NCBI GenBank assembly: GCA_021372725.1 | Contig: JAJFTV010000140.1 | Span: 20,183-84,182 of the forward strand | Direction of reading: 5' to 3' | DNA: 64,000 nt | From: Chloroflexota bacterium | GTDB lineage: Bacteria > Chloroflexota > Anaerolineae > Anaerolineales > Anaerolineaceae | Part shown: positions 44,899 to 53,800 of the stretch, one piece after another | How positions within the stretch are numbered: position 1 is the stretch's first letter | Layout of the letters: every line of letters begins with the position of its first letter | Position numbers and translations under genes: made by a program | The notes under the pieces: generated by a model | Seen by the model: the letters and a program-made list of their open reading frames with translations, nothing else | Database searches by the model: none | What the model was told of the DNA's origin: nothing

Positions 44899-44916
44899 CA
44901 GACGAGTGCATCCAAC

Positions 44917-45828
44917 CTAATGAATCAACGTCCTGGCGAGCAGTTCAATCCCTTTTAGATCATCCAGATCCAGCCATTGCAACATCACCCGCTGCAAGCC
45001 TGTCTGCTCCAACCGTTGAACCTGTTCTACAACCTGTGCGGGGGTGCCGACGATTGCCCCCCGTTGGCGCAGTTCATCCGGGTTATTGCCGGCCAGTTTT
45101 TCTGCCAGCGCCTTTTCGTTTTGTGCAATCCGTACCCCGGTCATCATGGTACGCCTGACAGAGGATGGTTTACGGTCGACCTGGTTCAGCTCTTGATCAA
45201 GTTTTTCATTCAGTACTTTGAATTTTTCCGACGTCTGGTAAACGCAATTCCATTCATCGGCATAACGGGCTGCCAGAGGGAGGGTGAGCTGCGGACCGTT
45301 CCCGCCGATCACAACCGGTGGGCCGCCGGCTCGCTGCGGTCTGGGTAACAGTATCGCTTCGTCCATCTGATAATAAGTGCCGTGAAAGGTGAGGGGTTCT
45401 TCCTTCCTTAACAAATGGGTGATGACCTGCAGGCCCTCCTCAAAGCGCTGGAAACGCTGGCTGACACTTAACAGGTCAAAACCGTATTTGTGATGCTCGC
45501 GTTCCTGCCAACCGGCACCCAATCCCAGTTGAAGACGTCCGCCTGAAAGGTCATCCACTGCGCCGGCCATACGGGCTGTCATGGCGGGATGGCGGAAGGA
45601 AACCGGCGTCACCAGCGGGCCAAACTCGATGCGGCGGGTGTGATCCGCCAGCCAGGTTAATGAAACCCACAATTCAAGCGAATCCTGGTCCGGGGGATTG
45701 GAACCGGTAAAATGATCCGAACGGTACAACCCGGCGAACCCCAGGTCTTCCGCTGCCTTGACAATCCGCTTCCAACGCGGCCAAGTCAACCCATTTTGTC
45801 CTTCGATCATCAGAGCAATCTCAATCAC
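44917..45828 (-). CDS. LLM-class flavin/F420-dependent oxidoreductase
   Basis: A 303-residue luciferase-like TIM-barrel oxidoreductase. Marks are GFAGLYRSDHF, RIEFGPLVTPVSFRHPAM, LQLGLGAGWQEREH (the cofactor phosphate-binding region), PPVVIGGNGP and the end of the barrel. The GAGW form near residue 105 is usual in F420-dependent members, so F420 is more likely than FMN, though the sequence alone does not prove it. Start is GTG with AAGGAG 6 nt upstream. It lies 13 bp downstream of the serine hydrolase, in one operon with it. Confidence 0.87.
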   Translation of the reverse strand: MIEIALMIEGQNGLTWPRWKRIVKAAEDLGFAGLYRSDHFTGSNPPDQDSLELWVSLTWLADHTRRIEFGPLVTPVSFRHPAMTARMAGAVDDLSGGRLQLGLGAGWQEREHHKYGFDLLSVSQRFQRFEEGLQVITHLLRKEEPLTFHGTYYQMDEAILLPRPQRAGGPPVVIGGNGPQLTLPLAARYADEWNCVYQTSEKFKVLNEKLDQELNQVDRKPSSVRRTMMTGVRIAQNEKALAEKLAGNNPDELRQRGAIVGTPAQVVEQVQRLEQTGLQRVMLQWLDLDDLKGIELLARTLIH

Positions 45829-45841
45829 CTTATGCTCCTTT

Positions 45842-47455
45842 TCAAAATTGGAATGATGCTGTCTTTTTGAATACGATGTCTTTTACGCGCCCGGCATTGG
45901 TGTTGAAACCGGTCACTTTTCCTGTTTCATCACGCTGAAACACCAAAGTGAGAATACCTGAGTTAAATGAGTCTTTCATGACCGGTTTTAGCTCCTTCAG
46001 GTAGAAGGTTGCCGGTTTCACATTGAGCATGTTTTCACCAGCGGTGAATTCGTATGTCATGTTCAATTCGTCGCTGAAATAGCGGCCGGTATATTCGGCC
46101 AGTTGCGCCGCCGTAAGCTCCAGCGCGGCGATTTTCTCGAACACAGTTTTTTGATACCCGTCGTTGATATCCACAATCAGGCGTTTGTTGTCATCCTCAA
46201 AATAAATATTCAGGGCAAGCGGGGCTTTTGTGGCTTTGAAATGGTTTTCGCTCAAGGGCTCGATCGGGAATTTTTGACCCATGGTATCCAGAACCAGCGA
46301 TTCTTCACCAACGAGGATTTCGGCAACATTATTTTTTTCTGCATCCTGGAATTTCCCCACCCTGGTAAGCAGTGTTTCAATGTTCAGATCCACTGCCGCG
46401 GCTTCCTGGATGCTTTCTCCCGGTGCCTTTTCAGGGAATACATTTTCCAGATAAATATCCGCCACCTTCTTGCATACGAAATCAGGATTAAAACTGGCCA
46501 GGTTTGACAGGCAGATCACCGAAAAGTGCTGGTCAGGAAAACGCATCATTTGAGCCCGGTAGCCATACCACGAACCGCCGTGACTGACTGTATGCAGACC
46601 TCTATAGGGTGAAAGCATTAATCCAAAAGCATATTGCAGTTTTTCACCGTTATTCAGTACCCCAGGCTGTTCCATCTGGTGGATCAATTCCTGCCCGCCA
46701 CCACCGAGCTTGTTATCGTAATAATTGCAATCCCAAAGGAACAGGTCTTCCACGCTGGTATAGACCGCGCCATCCCCGAGCACATCGAAAATCCCCATGT
46801 CAATTTCAAATCCTCCACCTTCCCTGGGCCCGTAGGCGCTGGCGCGATTGGGGACGATCTCCTTGAAATTGTTGTGGTAATGGGTATGCTTCATCCCGAG
46901 CGGGCCAAAGACATTTTCCTCGGCGAAATCGCGCAGGTTCTTGCCGGATACCCGCCCGACGATTTCGGACAACAGGAAATAACCTGAATTACAGTACAGG
47001 TGCTCCTCACCGGGGAGAAAATTCAAAGCCTTTTGTCTGGCGATTAAGGCAACCACTTCAGGCTCCTGGTAATCATTCTCAAAGGGCATGTTGGCCAGCG
47101 CCATGAGAGTCAGATAATCACGGATGCCGCTGGTATGGTGAATCAAATGACGAATGGTGATGGGCTGCTCATATTCCGGTATTTCAGGCAGATACTTTTG
47201 GATGGGATCATCCAGGGACAGTTTGCCCTTTCGAGACAAGAGCAGGGTGCAGAGCGCAGTAAACTGCTTGGAGGTGGAGCCAATATCGAAAATCGATTGA
47301 GGGTTTATCGGAACATTCAGCTCGAGATTGGCCATGCCATATCCCCGGCTATACACAATACAGCCATCTTTGATCACTGCCAGGGCACAGCCGGGTGAAT
47401 CGGGTTTATCCCAGTCGGCAAAGATTTGATCGACACGCTCTGTGATTTGTGCCAT
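45842..47455 (-). CDS. Serine hydrolase (class C beta-lactamase/PBP-like)
   Basis: A 537-residue protein. The N-terminal domain (1-350) is of the beta-lactamase class C/esterase fold: SxxK motif S60-T-S-K63 in FDIGSTSKQF, YxN motif in LYCNSGYF, and HGGSWYG as the third (KTG-like) box. Residues 380-537 form a beta-rich C-terminal domain (lipocalin-like DUF type) often found in peptidase/esterase relatives. No signal peptide is visible, so it is likely cytoplasmic. Such proteins cleave D-amino-acid peptides or esters. Its ATG has AAGGAG 8 nt upstream. The F420-type oxidoreductase follows. Confidence 0.87.
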   Translation of the reverse strand: MAQITERVDQIFADWDKPDSPGCALAVIKDGCIVYSRGYGMANLELNVPINPQSIFDIGSTSKQFTALCTLLLSRKGKLSLDDPIQKYLPEIPEYEQPITIRHLIHHTSGIRDYLTLMALANMPFENDYQEPEVVALIARQKALNFLPGEEHLYCNSGYFLLSEIVGRVSGKNLRDFAEENVFGPLGMKHTHYHNNFKEIVPNRASAYGPREGGGFEIDMGIFDVLGDGAVYTSVEDLFLWDCNYYDNKLGGGGQELIHQMEQPGVLNNGEKLQYAFGLMLSPYRGLHTVSHGGSWYGYRAQMMRFPDQHFSVICLSNLASFNPDFVCKKVADIYLENVFPEKAPGESIQEAAAVDLNIETLLTRVGKFQDAEKNNVAEILVGEESLVLDTMGQKFPIEPLSENHFKATKAPLALNIYFEDDNKRLIVDINDGYQKTVFEKIAALELTAAQLAEYTGRYFSDELNMTYEFTAGENMLNVKPATFYLKELKPVMKDSFNSGILTLVFQRDETGKVTGFNTNAGRVKDIVFKKTASFQF

Positions 47456-47821
47456 AAACGATGCTCCTTGAAAGCATTACGGAATTGGTGTAATGATGAT
47501 AGTTTAGCATACATTTACTTTTTTACTTTGACAGAGCTTAAAGTATTCCGTTACTTAAAAATGAAATCATTGAATCATGTTTGACGGAATATTAGCGCAT
47601 CTCCCCAATGATTCGTGTGTTATCTATTTCAGAATTCTAAAATTTGATTATTAAAAATTGGAAAATGGATTTCTGGAGTTAAATATCCGTTTTCGAATTT
47701 AATCACAGAAATAACATTGTTTATCCGCCAGGTAATTTTATGGCCTGATCCGCCAGGAATATTTGACGTTCCTGTCAGTTTAACATACCCATCGCTTGAA
47801 GCGAATTAAGGAGATTGAGTA
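47456..47821. promoter_or_regulatory. Long AT-rich leader in front of the PUFA-type synthase gene
   Basis: 366 bp without an ORF between divergent genes. It contains a perfect TTGACA at 47528-47533 with TTACTT 17 bp later (weak -10), a direct repeat ATCCGCCAGG (47723-47732 and 47748-47757), and a short hairpin CGCTTGAAGCG shortly before the AAGGAG ribosome site of the synthase gene. The direct repeats are plausible activator sites; all are by-eye observations. About 290 bp of leader would remain if the TTGACA were used. Confidence 0.35.
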
Positions 47822-50800
47822 ATGAACAATGGAAAAATGATTGCAGTTGTTGGTTTAGGAGCGGTACTTCCCGATGCGGAAGACGTGGTTGCATTCTGGA
47901 ACAACATCACAACCCAAAAATACTCCGTGACCGGGGTTCCCGCAGACCGTTGGGATGTTGACTTGTACTATGATCCTGATCCGTCTGCCATCGACAAGAC
48001 GTATTCAAAAATTGGTGCGTTCGTCAAGGATTATCATTTCGATCCGTTGAAGAGTGGAATTGCAATCCCCCCCAAAGTTTTATCGGTCATGGATCTTGCA
48101 CAACAATGGGCCATTGCAGTAAGCCAGCAAGCATTGAAAGATTATGGATATCCTGAAAAGAAACTTGATCCTGAACGGGTGGCAGTCATCTTTGGAAATT
48201 CCAACGCTGGCGAGAAACACTATCGTTCGACATTCAGGATCCTCTTGCCGGAATATCTTGCAGATCTTCGTTCAGTTCCAGACTTCGAACGATTACCCGA
48301 AAATGTCAGGACAGCATTGATCGAGGGTGTGACAAAAAATGTCCGCTCGAGGATCCCGGTGATCACCGAGGACACGATGCCGGGAGAGCTATCCAATATT
48401 ATTTCTGGCCGAGTCGCCAATGTGTTTAATTTCAGCGGCCCCAATTTTGTTACCGATGCAGCCTGTGCTTCATCCATGGCGGCCATCCAGGCAGCTTGTG
48501 ACGGTCTCCTGGGCAACAAATTTGATGCGGTGTTGACGGGTGGGATCGACCGCAACATGGGCCCGGAATCTTACATCAAGTTCTGCAAAATCGGTGCGCT
48601 CAGCGGAGAAGGTTCGCGCCCCTATGCAGAAGGGGCTGACGGGTTTGTAATGGGAGAAGGAGCTGTTGTATTCCTGCTGAAACGTCTTGAGGATGCCGAA
48701 CGCGATGGCGACCGGATTTATGCTGTGATTCGCGGGATCGGTGCAAGCTCCGATGGGAAAGGCAAGGGAATCACGGCTCCAAACCCGCTCGGGCAGCAAC
48801 GTGCGATGGAGCGGGCATGGAAAGATGCACAAATCAGCCCCGAATTGGTTGGATTAATTGAGGGACATGGTACGTCTACAAAAGTGGGTGATGTGACAGA
48901 AGTAAACAGCTTGAACGCAATATTCGGTTCGCTCGGTCTAAAAAACGGCTCTGTGATGCTTGGATCGGTCAAATCCAATATTGGACACTTAAAAAGCGCG
49001 GCTGGAGCAGCGGGGTTATTAAAAACGATATTGTCTTTGCATCACAATGTTCTTCCACCCTCGGCAAATTTCGAAAAACCAAATCCCAATATCGATTTTG
49101 CAAGTCTGCCTTTCAAAGTGAATACCCTGACCCAGGAATGGCCTGTCAGGGAAGGAAATTATCGTATTGCGGGTGTCAGTGCTTTCGGTTTTGGGGGCAC
49201 TAATTTTCACATCGTATTGGAGGAATATTTCCCGGGTGTTGGCGGGAGCAATTCTTCAGTCAATGCGATTCCCGCAAAGATTTCCTCAACGGACAGGATC
49301 GTCGCTGTTCCGGCAGCCAACACATTGAATTCATCAGGCATTTTGCTCACGGAAAGCGCCAATTTTCAAACGGTGGATGTTGGCCAGATAAAGCAATATG
49401 TGCTTTCAATAGTCAGTGAAAAAACAGGATATCCGGTTGAGATGCTGGATATGGGACTCGATCTTGAAGCCGATCTTGGCATTGATACCGTAAAACAGGC
49501 TGAACTTTTTGCGACCATTCGAACGCATTACGGGATCCCAAGAAAGGAAGATTTGCGCCTTTCGGACTATAACACCCTGACAAAAGTGGTTGATTTTGTT
49601 ATGGAAGCATTGAATTCTGTCCCTGAGGCATCACTTGCCAAAGCTGAGGATGAGAAACCACAGAAAACGAATGATAATCCAACTCCGCTCATTTCAAATG
49701 CGGATGCGTCAACATTAATGCCTTACCAGGGTCTGTATTTTGTTTCAGCGGATACATCGCATGAACTTTATTCGACAATTTGGGCGGATCTTCAATCGCT
49801 TTCAAATGGGATTGTGCCGGAAAGCCGCTGTCCATCCATGGATGAGCTCGCAAAAAATGAGCGCATCGCAGTGGATTATGCCGATGTTCAGGAACTCGGC
49901 AAGCGGTTGGAAAAAGCAGTGGATGTCTCGCAAAATGAAGACCCTGTGATGTGGAAAGCCTTGCAAGCTCATGGCATCTACAGGGGGAGCGGAAAGCCGG
50001 GAAAAATCGCCTTCCTTTTCCCGGGGCAGGGATCTCAATATGTGAATATGCTCCTGGATCTTCGTGATACTGAGCCGGTGGTCAAGGACACTTTTGATGA
50101 AGCTGACCAGGTGATGATCCCCATTCTGGGAAAACCATTAACCCATTTCATTTACACGTCGGGTGATGAAGCGGCGCTTGCCCAGGCTGAAAAAGAATTA
50201 AAAAATACCGCCATCACCCAACCGGCGATGTTGACGACAAATGTCGCCATGTTGAGGGTTCTGAACAAATATGAGATCAGGCCTGATATGGTGATTGGGC
50301 ACAGTCTTGGGGAGTACGCTGCGCTTGTTGCAGCCGGCGTGCTGACCTTTGCAGAGGCACTCCAGGTCGTCAGTGCCCGTGGACGCGAAATGACCAGGAT
50401 CGAGCTGGATGATCCGGGCTGTATGGCAGCGGTTTCGGCCCCCCTGGAAAAAGTGGAAGAAGTCATTCGCTCAATCGAAGAATATGTAGTCATTGCAAAT
50501 ATCAACAGCCCGGTTCAATGTGTGCTGGGGGGTACAACCAGGGCGATCGATATGGCGATCATTCAGTTTCAATCCCAGGGTTTCCAGGCGGTGAAAATCC
50601 CAGTCTCCCATGCATTCCACACGAAAATCGTTGCCCCGGCCAGTGAACCGCTCCGCCAGGCAATCGCCCGCATGAATGTAAAGCGGCCAATCCTGCCAAT
50701 TGTGGCCAATGTCACCGGCGAGTTATATCCGACAGAGCGTGAGGAAATTTTGGATATTCTGGCCAGCCAGGTTGCATCTCCGGTTCAATTCGTTAGAGGG

Positions 50801-53800
50801 ATGAAGACGTTGTATGAACAGGGAGCGAGAATCTTTATTGAGGTTGGGCCAAAAAGAGTGATGAGTACCCTGGCTGCTGATAATCTAAAGGACAAAAATG
50901 ATGTCACGATTATCGCGACCAATCATCCACGAAAAGGTGGAAAAGCCAGCTTTAATGAAGCTTTGTGCGGAATGTACGCCGCAGGGATACCTACTCGTAA
51001 GGAGGGTATCCAAATCCCGTCATTTTCCGGGCAGCATGATGAAGCTTATGAAAATGAAATCAGTCCGTTGCCGGAGAGGATTGTAAACGGGGAAATTCCT
51101 CTTTCCGGATCGGTAGTGATCAGCGGCGCGGGGCTGGGTCTGCCTGGCAGGAAAAATCATGTCTTTGAAGACACGAATATTGAAAGCATCCTGAACGGGG
51201 ATATGCGGATTGAGCCGCTGCCGGATGACTCGCGGTATGGCATGTTGGAAAAACACATCACGCGCCTGGTCAAAAGTGACGCCGGCGCTGTGATGGAGGA
51301 CATCACAGAAATTGATCAGGTTTTGAAACTTGCCGGCCAGGGTGGTCTATTTGACCTGGCGGAGGAGTTTGGGGTTCCCCCGGAGCGTGTGGAAGCGCTT
51401 GACGTGTCCACCCAGCTCGCCATCGCAGCAGGAATAGAAGCACTGCGTGACGCGGGCATCCCACTGATTATGAGCTACCGGAAGACCAGCAAAGGTACTT
51501 ATTTACCGAATGGATGGAAATTACCTCAATCGATGCAGGATGAAACGGGGGTGATATTCTGTTCCGCCTTTCCCGGCTTGAACCGGATGGTAAAAGAAGC
51601 AGACCGGTATTATGAAACCAGGATACTCGAGCGTGAGCTGCAAGGTCTTAAAGAGACTGCCGAACTGGTTTACGCCTTGTGCCCCACCGGAAACACTGAA
51701 TTGCAGAACGACCTGCAGAGGCGGATTATTAAGACTGAATCCAGGATCAAGGAATTGGATTACCATTTTGACCGGCGTTATGTTTTCCGTGTTCTTTCCA
51801 TGGGACATTCCCAATTTGCAGAGTTTATTGGAGCGAAAGGCCCGAACACCCATATCAACGCGGCCTGCTCGACAACCACACAGGGTGTTGCTGTGGCGGA
51901 AGACTGGATCCGTTCAGGCAGGTGCAGAAGGGTGGTGGTCATTGCCGGTGACGATGTAACAAATCCGACCCTGGTTCCGTGGATCGGTTCGAGCCTGTTT
52001 GCCAGCGGGGCTGCCACGGCGGAAGGCGACCTGCGCATGGCTGCCTTGCCATTCGACAAACGTCGCAACGGCCTGATCATGGGGATGGGTGCAGCCGCTT
52101 TGGTCATCGAAAGTGAAGATGCAGCCCGGGAACGCGGCGTAAGAGCCATCGGCGAAATCCTCTCATCGGTTTTTGCCAACAGCGCCTTTCATGGTACCCA
52201 GTTGGATGTTCAGCATGTAAGCCAGGTGATGGATCAACTGATTTCAACTGCCGAAAGACGATTTGGGATCAGACGTGAACAGATTGCCCCACAGACGGTT
52301 TTTGTCTCTCATGAAACGTATACCCCAGCACGCGGCGGCAGCGCCAGTGCCGAAATTCATGCATTGCGCTCCTGCTTTGGGGAACTGGCAAACAATGTGG
52401 TCATCACCAATACCAAAGGATTTACCGGTCACTCGATGGGGGTGGGTATCGAAGATGTGATTGCAGTGAAATCCCTCGAAACCGGCAAGATTCCGCCGGT
52501 TGCCTACATCCACGACGACTTTGAGCCAGATGTGGAGCTGGGCGACTTGAATTTGTCGAAGGGTGGTATTTACAATCCGCAATATTATTTGCGCCTGGGC
52601 GCTGGTTTCGGCTCGCAGATTGCGATGACCCTGGTGCGGAAAATCCCCGGGGTTGGGGAACGCATTGATCGCGAAAAATACAACCATTGGTTGTCCAATG
52701 CCGCCGGAGTTGACCAGGCAGAACTGGAAGTTGTAAAACGGACTTTGCGTGTTAAATCGTACGGAGTTCCACAAGGGGAACCTGCACGGTCAACCTGGAG
52801 ATTTGGACAGGTTCCACGTCTTTGGGCAGCCAAAGATGTGCCTGGCGTTGATACGACTCCTGTCAGCACACCAGTTGAGGTCCCGCCATTCGCTGCGCAA
52901 CTGTCCACCAGTCAAATTGAATTGGAATTGGAAGCCCCCGAACCGGCACCTGCTGGAAGCACGATCAATCAGAAAAGCACCAGTTCAGAAAATATTAAAT
53001 CGTATGTCCTTTCAATCGTCAGTGAAAAAACCGGTTACCCGATTGAAATGCTGGATCTTGATTTGGATCTGGAAGCGGATTTGGGCATTGATACCGTCAA
53101 ACAGGCGGAACTGTTTGCATCAATTCGTACTCATTTTGGCATTGCCCGCAGCAAAGATATGAGGTTGTCGGACTACAACACTCTGGCAAAGGTGATTGAT
53201 TTCATGCAAAATGGAAATCCCAGAGAAGCAGCCGTGAATGCAAAGGAGGCTGTCCCATCACAATCAGTTTCCGATGCCCAGTCCGGGACTGTGCTGGATT
53301 CTGCGGTTTCGCCCATGATTCACGGGGAGAAATCCAAACCGGTTTTCAGACGTATTCCCGTTCCGGTGCTGTTACCCAGGTTGGATCTCTGCCTGCCGAC
53401 AGGTATCCAGTTGGATGGAAGTCGGCTGATCGTTGTGGGCGACAAATCCAAAATAGCACTTGCCTTGTCCAGGAAGCTGAAATCACAACACGCTGAGGTT
53501 ATTCAGCTTTCATACCCTGAAGCAGCTCAACAGTTGCAGGAAATCGTAAGCTCCGGAAAGGTGACCGGATTGTACTTCCTTACTTCCTTGAATGCTGATC
53601 CCGATTGGTCCCCCGAAAATGATACAGAGTACAAAGCGGTCAAGAATGATTGGATACAAGCGCTGTATGATGTAGCCCGCACCATGCCAAAGGAAGCCTT
53701 CATCATCGCCGCGACACGCATGGGCGGTTTTCATGGTGTGATCGAACCGGCGAATCCGCTGGGCGGCATCGTCTCCGGATTCCTGAAGGCCTTGCGAAGA

